Source: DAISJI01 sp964559835 | GTDB lineage: Bacteria > Acidobacteriota > Terriglobia > Terriglobales > Acidobacteriaceae | Direction of reading: 5' to 3' | Assembly (NCBI GenBank): GCA_964559835.1 | Contig: CAZLJE010000008.1 | Span: 62,001 to 126,000, forward strand | DNA length: 64,000 nt | Part shown: positions 33,441 to 42,048 of the stretch, piece by piece | Position numbering within the stretch: position 1 is the stretch's first letter | How the letters are laid out: each line of letters begins with the position of its first letter | Made by a program: the position numbers and the translations under genes | The notes under the pieces: model-generated | What the model saw: only the letters and a program-made list of their open reading frames with translations | What the model was told of the DNA's origin: nothing | The model's database searches: none

Positions 33441-34181
33441 ATGGGAATGCGAGCGAAGCTGCGCCACGTTTCTGTAACGGAACTTAAGGCCGCGAACAAA
33501 GAACCGGCGAAGTTCTATCGCGAGCTGTACGGGCTTAAGGGAAAACCGGCCGGTAAAGACGTATTGGTACAGACTCTCGGACTCCAGCTCGGCGAAGCGC
33601 TTAAAGCATCGCCGCTGGGAAAAGAGTTTACCGATCTTCCGGAAACCCGACGTGTTGCAGAAGCAACGCTGCAGAGTAGAGCCCCAGATCCAGCCGACCA
33701 GCAGGCCGTGATGCGGAAAATGATGGAGCTGCTCCCCAAGATTGATTTTCGGCCAGATTTTTCGACGTTCCGGCAGGCGCAACCAAAGATGACGATGACA
33801 AAGATTCCTGATGGTTTGGAGCTAGAAAAATCGTGGCACTGCCTTCATTACTTGTTTAACGGAAAGGTATGGGAAACAGGTGAAGCGCCGATTGAGCAGG
33901 CGATACTCGGCGGCACCGAAATTCCCGATACCGACGGAATAATGGGATATGGGCCTGTTCGCTACCTTGAGCCCGGCGAAGTAAAGAAGATTTCCGCTGC
34001 GCTGGAGAGGTTTCCGATTGAGCAAAAAGTATCGGAGTTCAACCCAGGAGTAGCCGCGGAGGCGAAGATATATTGTCCCAATCACAGTCCCGAAGAACTG
34101 GTCCACTACTTCAATCTCGTTAAGGATTACTATCGCGAAGCCATTTCAAAGAAACACGCGATGCTCATTTGGATCGAATAA
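33441..34181 (+). CDS. DUF1877 (YfbM-like) protein
   Basis: 246 aa. ELEKSWHCLHYLFNGKVWET matches the DUF1877 core (KsWhaLHyLL). GYGPVRYLEPGEVKKISAAL and the C-terminal VKDYYREAISKKHAMLIWIE are also family-like. Function unknown in the family. Two near-adjacent ATGs (33441, 33447) are possible. No close neighbours on either side. Confidence 0.85.
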   Translation: MGMRAKLRHVSVTELKAANKEPAKFYRELYGLKGKPAGKDVLVQTLGLQLGEALKASPLGKEFTDLPETRRVAEATLQSRAPDPADQQAVMRKMMELLPKIDFRPDFSTFRQAQPKMTMTKIPDGLELEKSWHCLHYLFNGKVWETGEAPIEQAILGGTEIPDTDGIMGYGPVRYLEPGEVKKISAALERFPIEQKVSEFNPGVAAEAKIYCPNHSPEELVHYFNLVKDYYREAISKKHAMLIWIE

Positions 34182-34493
34182 CCGCGCAGGTCAGCGTAAG
34201 CCTAATTGCTAAGGACAGTTCTGACCGTATCCTTCACACGGACGAACCTGGACCGCGACCCTGACCACCCCCGTTCACCCCTCACAAACCCTTGTGACGT
34301 GCGTCATACCCCGTCCGCCCACGGCAGCGCAGAATGCTGAACAGGTTGAGGATGCGCTGTTTCGCGCATCGTGTCTTCACCGCATAAATCCAGCAGGTTG
34401 ACGTCGGGCGGAAGGGGATCTTCCTGGCTCGCGGGATCGAACATCACAGCCGGCTGTGACCTGCGGCTCCAACTCCGGTGAGAAAGGGATCTG
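34182..34493. other. Leader/promoter region of the kor operon
   Basis: 312 bp without a convincing gene. It contains a 12-bp palindrome TGACGTGCGTCA at 34295-34306 in the context TTGTGACGTGCGTCATAC, about 190 nt before the ferredoxin start. This resembles a dimeric regulator site (CRP/FNR-like spacing is imperfect). Nothing else stands out. Confidence 0.45.
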
Positions 34494-34736
34494 ATGGCGA
34501 AAGGCACTGTTTCCATCCAGGTCGAGAGATGCAAGGCCTGCGGTTTTTGCGTCGAGTTCTGCCCGACGAAGGTGCTGGCGCTCTCCTCCGCTTTTAATTC
34601 GAAGGGCTATCACCCTCCGCAGATGGTCAATCCGGAAAAGTGCAGCGGCTGCGACCTGTGCGGCATGTACTGCCCCGATTTCGCGATCTTCGGCACGCGT
34701 TTGCCGGCCGAGAAGGAGGCCAAAGATGCGCGCTGA
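34494..34736 (+). CDS. korD: 2-oxoacid:ferredoxin oxidoreductase, ferredoxin (delta) subunit
   Basis: 80 aa with two [4Fe-4S] motifs: CKACGFCVEFCPTKVL and CSGCDLCGMYCPDFAI. It starts MAKGTVSIQVERC. It feeds electrons from the thiamine-pyrophosphate subunit to ferredoxin. It overlaps the alpha gene by 11 nt. First gene of a four-gene operon whose product most likely is 2-oxoglutarate:ferredoxin oxidoreductase (reversible TCA step, reductive or oxidative use). Confidence 0.92.
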   Translation: MAKGTVSIQVERCKACGFCVEFCPTKVLALSSAFNSKGYHPPQMVNPEKCSGCDLCGMYCPDFAIFGTRLPAEKEAKDAR

Positions 34737-35880
34737 CCCCGCCGGCGTACTGACCGGCACGCATTTCATCGATGGCGACCACGCGGCTTGTGAAGGCGCA
34801 CTCGCCGCCGGTGCACGCTTCGCCGCCGGGTATCCAATCACACCGTCGACGGAGGTCGTCGAACGGTTCGCCGCGCGCATTCCGACCGTCGGCGGAACGT
34901 TCATCCAGATGGAAGACGAACTCGCGGCCTCGATCGCAATCCAGGGCGCGGTGTGGGGCGGAGCGAAGGCGTTCACCGTCACCAGCGGCCCCGGCTTCTC
35001 GCTGATGATGGAGCACATCGGTTACGCCGCGATGACGGAAACGCCGTGCGTGTTCATCGATGTCCAGCGCGGCGGCCCCTCGACCGGCCTTCCCACCTTG
35101 CCCGCGCAGGCCGACATGATGCAGGCGCGCTGGGGCTCGCATGGCGACTACGGGATCATCGCGCTCTGCCCGAATTCTCCGCAGGAGTGCTTCGATCTCA
35201 CGCTCAAGGCGTTCAATCTCGCGGAGAAATTCCGCGTGCCGGTGATGGTGATGATGGACGAGGTCGTCGGACACATGACCGAGAAGGTCGTCATCCCCGC
35301 GCCCGACCAACTCAACGTCACGCCTCGCCGCTATACGAAGAAAGCGCCCGGCGAGTACCTGCCCTACAAGAGCAACGGCGACCTGGTTCCCGACATGGTC
35401 CGAGCCGGCGATGGCTACAACTTTCACGTCACCGGCCTGACGCACGACGAGCGCGGCTATCCCAACATGACGGTCGCCGTGCAGGACAAGCTGGTGAAGC
35501 GCCTGGTCGACAAGCTCAAGAACACACCCGACCTGGTCCTGTACGAAGCCGACGGCCTAGAAGACGCCGACGTGGTGGTTGTCTCGTACGGCATCACCTC
35601 GCGCGTCGCGCAGCGTGCGATCGACCTGGCGCGCGCGCAGGGGCTGAAGGTTGGCAAGCTGCGGCTGCTGATCGCCTGGCCGTTTCCCGAGAAGCTGATC
35701 GCGGAGCTCGCGGCCAGGGTGAAGGGATTCGTGGTTCCGGAGATCAACCTCGGACAGATGGTGTACGAAGCGCAGCGCGCGGCGAACGGCGCGGCGAAGG
35801 TACTGCACGTCGCGCACGCCGGCGGCAGTGTCCATGATCCGCAAGCGATCCTGAAGGCCATCCAGGAGGTGGCGCGATGA
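34726..35880 (+). CDS. korA: 2-oxoacid:ferredoxin oxidoreductase alpha subunit
   Basis: 384 aa. GARFAAGYPITPSTEVVERF and QMEDELAASIAIQGAVWGGA form the pyrimidine-binding domain of the family; SGPGFSLMMEHIGYAAMTETP and VDVQRGGPSTGLPT are typical. GGAGG lies just before the ATG. The C-terminal part includes the transketolase-C-like domain ending in NLGQMVYEAQRAANG. The beta gene starts in an ATGA overlap. Confidence 0.93.
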   Translation: MRADPAGVLTGTHFIDGDHAACEGALAAGARFAAGYPITPSTEVVERFAARIPTVGGTFIQMEDELAASIAIQGAVWGGAKAFTVTSGPGFSLMMEHIGYAAMTETPCVFIDVQRGGPSTGLPTLPAQADMMQARWGSHGDYGIIALCPNSPQECFDLTLKAFNLAEKFRVPVMVMMDEVVGHMTEKVVIPAPDQLNVTPRRYTKKAPGEYLPYKSNGDLVPDMVRAGDGYNFHVTGLTHDERGYPNMTVAVQDKLVKRLVDKLKNTPDLVLYEADGLEDADVVVVSYGITSRVAQRAIDLARAQGLKVGKLRLLIAWPFPEKLIAELAARVKGFVVPEINLGQMVYEAQRAANGAAKVLHVAHAGGSVHDPQAILKAIQEVAR

Positions 35881-36794
35881 GCACCGAGTTCGTCAATCCC
35901 GTGGAGCGCATCCTCCGCACCGACCGCATGCCGCACATCTGGTGTCCGGGCTGCGGCATCGGCACCACCGTCAACAGCTTCTCCCGCGCGCTGCTCGATA
36001 GCGAAATTGACCTGAAGAACCTGGCCATCGTGAGCGGCATCGGTTGCACCGGACGCGTCGCCGGATACGTGAAGCTGGATTCGTTCCACACCACCCACGG
36101 CAGGGCGATCCCATTCGCCACAGGGCTGAAGCTGGCGAATCCGAACCTGAACGTCGTCGTTTACGCTGGCGATGGCGACCTGTCCGCGATCGGTGGTAAT
36201 CACCTGATCCATGCCGCCCGCCGCAACGTCGACCTCAAGGTTGTGTGCGTGAATAACCTGGTGTACGCGATGACCGGCGGTCAAACGGCGCCGACGACTC
36301 CGGGCGACGTGATCACCGCAACGCACCCCTACGGCACGTTCGATCCGTCGTTCAACCTGCCGCATCTGGTGGAAGCCGCGGGCGCGGTGTACGTCGCGCG
36401 CTGGACGACATTCCACGTCCGGCAACTCGCGAAGTCGATGGCGGAGGCGTTCACCAAGAAAGGCTTCTGCTTCATCGAAGTGCTCTCGCCGTGCCCGACC
36501 CTGTACCAGCGCCGCAACAAGATGGGCGACGGGTTGGACACGATGAAGTTCTACAAAGAGAAGAGCAAGATCAAGAACGGCTGTCCGACCGCGGAAGCCG
36601 ACCTGACCAAGTCCGGCGACATCATCGTCGGCAAGTTCGTTGACCGCGACCGCCCCGACTACATCACGCTCATGAAGAACCAGATGGTCCACACCTTGGG
36701 CGATCGCTACAGGGATGAATATGCCGCGCAATCGGGCGGCGAAGGCGCCGAGTCGTGCGAAGAGATGTGTGGAGAGGAGATGCCATGCAATTAA
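35877..36794 (+). CDS. korB: 2-oxoacid:ferredoxin oxidoreductase beta subunit
   Basis: 305 aa. TPP-binding region: HIWCPGCGIGTTVNSFSRAL, GIGCTGRVAGYVKLDSFHTT and GDGDLSAIGGNHLIHAARRN (the GDG motif). GMTGGQTAPTTP-type wording (YAMTGGQTAPTTPGDV) is characteristic of the 2-oxoglutarate/2-oxoacid group. The last residues overlap the gamma gene by 10 nt and are Cys/Glu-rich (CEEMCGEEMPC), an odd tail. Together with alpha it decarboxylates the oxoacid and makes acyl-CoA. Confidence 0.93.
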   Translation: MSTEFVNPVERILRTDRMPHIWCPGCGIGTTVNSFSRALLDSEIDLKNLAIVSGIGCTGRVAGYVKLDSFHTTHGRAIPFATGLKLANPNLNVVVYAGDGDLSAIGGNHLIHAARRNVDLKVVCVNNLVYAMTGGQTAPTTPGDVITATHPYGTFDPSFNLPHLVEAAGAVYVARWTTFHVRQLAKSMAEAFTKKGFCFIEVLSPCPTLYQRRNKMGDGLDTMKFYKEKSKIKNGCPTAEADLTKSGDIIVGKFVDRDRPDYITLMKNQMVHTLGDRYRDEYAAQSGGEGAESCEEMCGEEMPCN

Positions 36795-37390
36795 CCGAGA
36801 TCCGGATCGCCGGCTTCGGCGGACAAGGGGTAATACTTTCGGCAATGGTGGTCGGCAAAGCGGCCAGCATCTTTGAGGGCGGCTTCGCCACCATGACACA
36901 GAGCTTCGGCCCGGAAGCGCGCGGTGGCGCCTGCTCCGCGCAGGTCATCCTGTCCGATTCGGCTGTGCTGTATCCGTACGTGACGCACCCCGACATCCTG
37001 GTCGTCATGTCGCAGGAGGCGTACACGAAATTTTCCCCCGAGCTGAAAGCGGGCGGAACCCTGGTCGTCGAGCGGGAACTGGTGACGATCGGCAATATTC
37101 CTGCCGGAACGAAAGTATTCAGCTGCCCGGCAACGCGCTTGGCCGAGGAACTCGGCAAGAAGATGGTATTGAACATCGTGATGGTCGGATTCTTCGCCGC
37201 CGTTACGAAACTGCTCAAACCCGAGTCGCTGAAGCAGGCGGTGCTCGACTCCGTGCCGCCGTCGTTCAAGGAACTCAACGAGAAAGCCTTCGAAAAAGGC
37301 TATGAGTACGGTCTCGCGAATCCGTTCGGCCGCGAAGCGAACGGCGAAACCGTGGAAGAAGACGTGAAGGCGCTGAACGCGGCGCTGTAG
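36785..37390 (+). CDS. korC: 2-oxoacid:ferredoxin oxidoreductase gamma subunit
   Basis: 201 aa from ATG 36785 behind GGAGAGGAG. Starts MQLTEIRIAGFGGQGVILSA, the canonical gamma-domain start, then TQSFGPEARGGACSAQVILS and HPDILVVMSQEAY. It completes the four-subunit KorDABC set and contacts CoA and the TPP subunit. End of the operon. Confidence 0.92.
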   Translation: MQLTEIRIAGFGGQGVILSAMVVGKAASIFEGGFATMTQSFGPEARGGACSAQVILSDSAVLYPYVTHPDILVVMSQEAYTKFSPELKAGGTLVVERELVTIGNIPAGTKVFSCPATRLAEELGKKMVLNIVMVGFFAAVTKLLKPESLKQAVLDSVPPSFKELNEKAFEKGYEYGLANPFGREANGETVEEDVKALNAAL

Positions 37391-37654
37391 TCAGGGGTAC
37401 GGAAATTCGTCGCACCTGTGTTTCTGGAACATCTGCTCGGCGCGCTGGCGTAAATCTGCTTTTTCCGCTTCTGTGGTCGGCGCCTCCGCGACAAAGAACC
37501 AACTGCACGTCGAGCAACCATAGACAAATACATCGACTTTCTTGTCGCAGAAGGGTCCTTCCAAGGCTCGCATTATCTGCTCCGCCGCCCCGGCTGGTCC
37601 GCAACGAGACTCCACCGAGGACGACTCTGACGCGATTTTGTCGGGAGCTGGCAC
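37391..37654 (-). CDS. Small hypothetical protein
   Basis: 87 aa from a GTG, convergent with korC, whose stop codon is immediately adjacent. It contains FVYGCSTCSWFFVAE (CxxC) and a charged helix TEAEKADLRQRAEQMFQKHR. No family recognised. Composition is protein-like, but there is no clear ribosome-binding site, so it may not be expressed. Confidence 0.45.
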   Translation of the reverse strand: MPAPDKIASESSSVESRCGPAGAAEQIMRALEGPFCDKKVDVFVYGCSTCSWFFVAEAPTTEAEKADLRQRAEQMFQKHRCDEFPYP

Positions 37655-37806
37655 TATGTCACAAGATGTGAAGTATTGTAAAGAACAGTAAACGAGCTTG
37701 GGATCTTATTGATAAATAGTGACTTCCACGAAGCGTTGCAGCCTTCCCTGGACGGGGGACATCTCCATCCTGCTGCCGACCCATCTTTGCTTTGCGGGAG
37801 AAACGC

Positions 37807-38841
37807 ATGCCAACTCTGCGCAATAAGACTGTGGTGCTGACCGGTGCGTCCAGCGGCTTCGGCCGGGGCGCCGCGATCGAATACGCCAAGCGGGGCGCCA
37901 ACCTGGTACTCGCCGCCCGCCGCAAGGACCTGCTGAAGGAAGTCGCCGACGAATGCAAGCGCCGCGGCGTAAAGGCGCTCGTGGTCGAAACGGACGTCAG
38001 CGACCGCGACGCAGTCGAAAAACTGGCCGATGCTGCGATCTCGAAATTCGGCAAAATCGACATCTGGGTCAACGACGCGGGCGTGTCCACGATGGGCCGC
38101 TTTGACGAAGTGCCGCTCGAGGAGCATGAGCAGGTCGTCGATACCAACCTGTTGGGCACGATGTATGGCTCCTACTTTGCTATCCAGCATTTTCGCGAAC
38201 AGGAACAAGGGATTCTTATCAATATGGGGTCGTACCTCAGCAAGGGCTCGGCGCCGTACCAGGCGGCTTACACCGCGTCGAAGCATGGGGTTCGCGGACT
38301 AAGCACCGCGTTGAGACAGGAACTCCAGGCCGATGGGATTGACAGCGTCCACGTCTGCACGATCATGCCGACGTCGATGGACACACCGTTCTTCGAGCAC
38401 GCGGCGCAGCACACGGGACACCCAAATCGTCCGGCGACGCCGGTGTACGATCCGCAGCTGGTGGTGGACGCGATCATCCGCGTGTCGCTGCGGCCGGAAG
38501 ACGAGGTCATGGTCGGCCGCAGCGCGAAATTTGCCAGCGTGCTTGGGAAGATCGCGCCCATGCTGCTCGAACGGCGAATGGCGTCACGGATGCAGAAGCG
38601 TGTCTATGCGCAGCGGAGCAAGGAACGTCCTCACACCGGCTCGCTTTACAAGTCGATGGAGGAAGGGCGCGGAGTTCGCGGCGGGTGGCTCGACGAGGAA
38701 GGGCAAGTGCGCGAACCTGACGAAAGAGAAGGGAAGAAGAGCCATGTCGGGACCGTGGCCACCCTCATCGGTTCGGTCGCGATCGTCGGTTATGCACTCA
38801 GCCGCAGAAAGCAGATGATGATGGACCGAGAGGCGGCGTAA
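37807..38841 (+). CDS. Short-chain dehydrogenase with membrane-anchor tail
   Basis: 344 aa from ATG 37807 behind GGGAGAA. Cofactor motif TGASSGFGRGAA, NDAG in DIWVNDAGVS, Ser in NMGSYLSKGS and the YTASK catalytic pair. The domain ends near residue 250. The extra C-terminus has basic residues and a hydrophobic helix (VGTVATLIGSVAIVGYALSR RKQ), a probable membrane anchor, rare for small SDRs. Substrate unknown. Confidence 0.87.
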   Translation: MPTLRNKTVVLTGASSGFGRGAAIEYAKRGANLVLAARRKDLLKEVADECKRRGVKALVVETDVSDRDAVEKLADAAISKFGKIDIWVNDAGVSTMGRFDEVPLEEHEQVVDTNLLGTMYGSYFAIQHFREQEQGILINMGSYLSKGSAPYQAAYTASKHGVRGLSTALRQELQADGIDSVHVCTIMPTSMDTPFFEHAAQHTGHPNRPATPVYDPQLVVDAIIRVSLRPEDEVMVGRSAKFASVLGKIAPMLLERRMASRMQKRVYAQRSKERPHTGSLYKSMEEGRGVRGGWLDEEGQVREPDEREGKKSHVGTVATLIGSVAIVGYALSRRKQMMMDREAA

Positions 38842-38853
38842 CGAGTCGAACGT

Positions 38854-38913
38854 AATGCGGGCGTCTCGCCCGGCCTGTGTCCACCCGAACTTGCCGGCGG
38901 GACGCCCGCGTTA
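38854..38913. repeat. REP-like hairpin, family C, between convergent genes
   Basis: Left arm AATGCGGGCGTCTCGCCCGG C and right arm, read on the other strand, TAACGCGGGCGTCCCGCCGG C; 18-nt loop. It may terminate both genes. The arm recurs at 61372. Confidence 0.8.
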
Positions 38914-38915
38914 TC

Positions 38916-39881
38916 TTACGCCGACCACTTCGTCGGCTTGCGGTCCCAGCGGTGCTGCTTCAGTTCCCGCAACAGGCCCGATGGTAGCGGCCCGGCGTCG
39001 CTGCACGCGATGTTCTGCCGGACGTGTGTGGTGTCGCGCATGCCGGCGATGGTCGTGCTGACATCCGGGTTGGAAAGAATGAAACGGATCGCGAGTTCGG
39101 GCAGGGTCATGCCGCCCGGAAGCAGTGACTTCAGGCGCTCGGCGCGTTCGACCGTGGCGTTCAGGTTCTCGGGATTGAAATAACCGGCGCGCCAGTCTTT
39201 CTCGGGGAATCGCGTGTCGAGGGTGAGCTTGCCGCTGAGGCCGCCTTCGTCGAGCGGCACGCGCGCGATCACTCCCACGTTTAGTTCTCGACATGCCGGG
39301 AACAGTTCGTCTTCGGGCGCCTGGTCGAAGATGTTGTAGATGACCTGCACGGAATCGACCAGCCCCGTGCGCAGCGCTTTCAGTCCGTTCCACGGCTCCC
39401 AGCGATTCAGGCTCAGGCCGAATGTTCGGATGAGTTTCTTGCTCTTGAGCGCTTCGACGGCGCGGCGGAAATCGGGATCGTCGGTCCAGGAGTCGTCCCA
39501 TACGTGGTACTGAAGTAGGTCGATGGCATCGACGCCGAGCTTCTGACAAATTTTCTCCGCGTGGTCCAGGACGTGGTCGACAGGGAATGCTTCGGCGAGC
39601 GTTCCGGAGGCGGGCCAGCGGCGATTCTTCGGCGGTACCTTCGACGCAACATAGATCCGCTTGCCGGGATTGCGGCGCAGGATCTCGCCTGCGAGGCCAT
39701 CGCTGCGACCGTCGCCGTAGGCCCAGGCTGAATCGAGAAAATTACAAGCCAGGCCGACTGCGAGTTGCAGCGCCTCGAGAGAACGCTGGTCTTCGGAGCC
39801 GCTCCAGTTGCTCATGCCCCAGAGGCCATGTCCGATGTCGCTGACTTCGAAGTTCGTGCGCCCGAGCTTGCGGTATCTCAT
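38916..39881 (-). CDS. Aldo/keto reductase
   Basis: 321 aa TIM-barrel oxidoreductase. The family tetrad is visible: Asp and Tyr in NFLDSAWAYGDGRS, Lys in IYVASKVPP and His in LLQYHVWDDSW. PEDELFPACRELNVGVIARVPL is the typical C-terminal half. NADPH-dependent carbonyl reduction; physiological substrate unknown. Confidence 0.9.
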   Translation of the reverse strand: MRYRKLGRTNFEVSDIGHGLWGMSNWSGSEDQRSLEALQLAVGLACNFLDSAWAYGDGRSDGLAGEILRRNPGKRIYVASKVPPKNRRWPASGTLAEAFPVDHVLDHAEKICQKLGVDAIDLLQYHVWDDSWTDDPDFRRAVEALKSKKLIRTFGLSLNRWEPWNGLKALRTGLVDSVQVIYNIFDQAPEDELFPACRELNVGVIARVPLDEGGLSGKLTLDTRFPEKDWRAGYFNPENLNATVERAERLKSLLPGGMTLPELAIRFILSNPDVSTTIAGMRDTTHVRQNIACSDAGPLPSGLLRELKQHRWDRKPTKWSA

Positions 39882-39910
39882 GTCTGACTAAATTAACACC
39901 CTCGGTCTCT

Positions 39911-40399
39911 TCAGCGCTGCCAGTCGGTGCGCCGTTCGTGCGGCTCGTGCGTATCCATCAGGTGGTAGTACTTCGCTTCTTCGCGGACGGAGCTGAGGGC
40001 GATGCGGATCTCGGCCGCGTAGTAGGACGTTCCGGCCAACATGCAGAGGATCGCCGTTACGAATATGACCACTGCGATCGCATGAGCTGTCACCCAGTAA
40101 AGGCCGAGTCCGAGCAGCAGGCAAGCGAGGATCGTCCCGATCAGCGAGATCAGCACCAGCAGCATTGCCTTGCGGATCAATTCGGCGCGCCGGTCGATCG
40201 AGCGGATCTGGATGGTGAAGACCTCGGCTTCCGGCGTGTGCCCAGCTTGGGTCGCGTGATGGCGACGGTGTTGGAAATCGCGCAAGCGGCTGACGATTCC
40301 CATCAGCCTCACATTCAGCGACAACAGCAACAGGGCGGCAGCGGAGACGAAGATCGCTGGAGCGACGAAGGCTTGGAACAGGCGCGAGATATCGAGCAT
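39911..40399 (-). CDS. DUF2721 membrane protein
   Basis: 162 aa from ATG 40399. Three hydrophobic segments: FVAPAIFVSAAALLLLSLNV, AMLLVLISLIGTILACLLLG and HAIAVVIFVTAILCMLAGTS. The pattern NVRLMGIVSRLRDFQ followed by IDRRAELIRKAM is DUF2721. Function unknown. It lies 29 nt upstream of the aldo/keto reductase on the same strand. Confidence 0.82.
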   Translation of the reverse strand: MLDISRLFQAFVAPAIFVSAAALLLLSLNVRLMGIVSRLRDFQHRRHHATQAGHTPEAEVFTIQIRSIDRRAELIRKAMLLVLISLIGTILACLLLGLGLYWVTAHAIAVVIFVTAILCMLAGTSYYAAEIRIALSSVREEAKYYHLMDTHEPHERRTDWQR

Positions 40400-40474
40400 G
40401 GTCGTACCGTACACTTCGATGCTCGCAAAAGCTGTGACAAGAGCCCAAGCAACTAGAATGCCCAGTGCCCATGA

Positions 40475-40507
40475 CTCTGAGCAATGAGCACTGAAAGCTG
40501 AGCACTT
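40475..40507. repeat. 7-nt-period word array (CTGAGCA type)
   Basis: CTGAGCA, ATGAGCA, CTGAAAG, CTGAGCA in register, immediately after the citrate synthase stop. Confidence 0.75.
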
Positions 40508-40508
40508 C

Positions 40509-41825
40509 TTATCGAACTGCCGCCAACTCCTCTTTCACCGCGCGCTGTGCCCTGTCTTCCTTGACGTGGCGAAGGTCGTGTCCGGCGTATACCTGGCGCG
40601 GACGGGCGATCTTCTGTTCGGGGTCGTTGATCATCTCCAGCCACTGCGCGAGCCAGCCGGCGGTGCGCGGAATCCCGAACAGGACTGTGAACGCCTCGGG
40701 TTTGAAGCCCATCGCCTGGTAAATGATGCCGGAATAGAAGTCCACGTTGGGATACAGCTTGCGCTTGATGAAGTATTCGTCTTCGAGCGCGATTCTCTCC
40801 AGTTCGGTAGCGATATCGATCTTTGGATTGCGGCCGGTGACCTTGAATACTTCTTCCGCGGTGCGCTTGATGATGCGCGCGCGCGGATCGTAATTCTTGT
40901 AGACGCGATGGCCGAAGCCCATCAACTTGCGCTTGCCCTCTTTCACCTCTTTGATGAACTCGGGGATGTGCTCCCTGGAGCCGATCTGCGCCAGCATGGT
41001 GAGCACTTCCTCATTGGCGCCGCCGTGCAGCGGGCCGTACAGCGCCGCGCACGCCGCCGAGGTACAGATATAGGGATCGGCTTGTGTGGAGCCGACATTG
41101 CGCATCGTTGTCGTGCTGGCATTCTGCTCGTGATCGGCGTGCAGGATAAAGAGCACGTCGAGAGCGCGGGCGAGCACCGGGTTCGAAAGGAACTTGGGCT
41201 CGGTGCGCTTCCACAGCATGTTCATGAAATTTTCGGTGTAGTCGAGTTCGTTGTCGGGGTACACATAGGGCAGGCCTTTGCTGTGGCGGTAGCAGTAGGC
41301 AGCGATGGTCGGCATCTTGCCCAGGATCCGGACCACCTGGTGCATGCGCGTCTCCGCGTCCTTGATGTTCTTCGCATCCGGATAGAACGTCGAAAGGGCG
41401 GCCACCGTGCTGGTGAGCATACCCATCGGGTGCGCATCGTGGAGGAATCCGTCCATGAACTTCTTCAGGTTCTCGTGGATCATGCGGTGCTGGTTGATCT
41501 TCGCGGTCCAGTCCTGTAACTGCGATTCGCTGGGCAGTTCGCCGTTGATGAGCAGGTACGCGACTTCCAGGAAGGTGCAGTTCTCGGCAAGTTCCTCGAT
41601 CGGGTATCCGCGGTAGCGCAGGATGCCGCGATCGCCGTCGAGGAATGTGACCTTGCTCTGGCCGCAGGCCGTGTTCATGTAGGCCGGGTCGTACGACATC
41701 ATGCCGAACTCGTCGGCGTTGACCTTGATCGGACGCAGGTCCATGGACCGAATATTGCCGTCGGTGATCGGCAACGTGTACTCCTTGCCGGTCCGGTTAT
41801 CTTTGACGCTGAGGGTGTCGGACAT
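40509..41825 (-). CDS. gltA: Citrate synthase (type II, long form)
   Basis: 438 aa from ATG 41825 behind GAAGGAG. Active-site histidines and Asp: LYGPLHGGANEEVL (His), MGFGHRVYKNYDPRA (His) and PNVDFYSGI (Asp). The N-terminal small beta domain MSDTLSVKDNRTGKEYTLP and DGDRGILRYRGYPIEEL mark the GltA type, which in other bacteria is hexameric and NADH-sensitive. It feeds the TCA cycle, consistent with the kor operon 3 kb away. Confidence 0.95.
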   Translation of the reverse strand: MSDTLSVKDNRTGKEYTLPITDGNIRSMDLRPIKVNADEFGMMSYDPAYMNTACGQSKVTFLDGDRGILRYRGYPIEELAENCTFLEVAYLLINGELPSESQLQDWTAKINQHRMIHENLKKFMDGFLHDAHPMGMLTSTVAALSTFYPDAKNIKDAETRMHQVVRILGKMPTIAAYCYRHSKGLPYVYPDNELDYTENFMNMLWKRTEPKFLSNPVLARALDVLFILHADHEQNASTTTMRNVGSTQADPYICTSAACAALYGPLHGGANEEVLTMLAQIGSREHIPEFIKEVKEGKRKLMGFGHRVYKNYDPRARIIKRTAEEVFKVTGRNPKIDIATELERIALEDEYFIKRKLYPNVDFYSGIIYQAMGFKPEAFTVLFGIPRTAGWLAQWLEMINDPEQKIARPRQVYAGHDLRHVKEDRAQRAVKEELAAVR

Positions 41826-41940
41826 GAGAGCGCTCCTTCGGAGCAGGAGATGAATGCGGACTTTGAAATTCTGGGCGACTCCGCACAGGGGGGCAGTGAG
41901 CGCAATCACAGGAGGGTGTGAGGATTGACCGCCTGACTCG

Positions 41941-42048
41941 ATCTGGAAATCTGGAAATCTTGAAATCTGAACACCTGGACATCTGGACATCTGGACATCT
42001 GAAGATCCCCTCGATTTCCAGATCTCCAGATTTCAAGATGTCCAGATC
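41941..42048. repeat. 8-nt-period word array (ATCTGGA type) with inverted arm
   Basis: Left arm 41941-42004: eight 8-nt words of the form ATCTGGAA, ATCTTGAA, ACCTGGAC, ATCTGGAC. Right arm 42014-42048: complementary words ATTTCCAG, ATCTCCAG, ATTTCAAG, ATGTCCAG. The whole unit folds as a long hairpin of about 35 bp with mismatches, between gltA and the zinc-ribbon gene, and it covers that gene's stop codon. Confidence 0.85.

Noticed and set aside
38300..38913. Extra genes between the SDR and aldo/keto reductase
   Set aside because: The only sequence beyond the two stops is the family C hairpin; ORFs that cross it overlap the two real genes.
41941..42048. CRISPR or microsatellite
   Set aside because: The units are 8-nt words with internal drift and a complementary arm; no spacers. 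It belongs to the word-array class instead.
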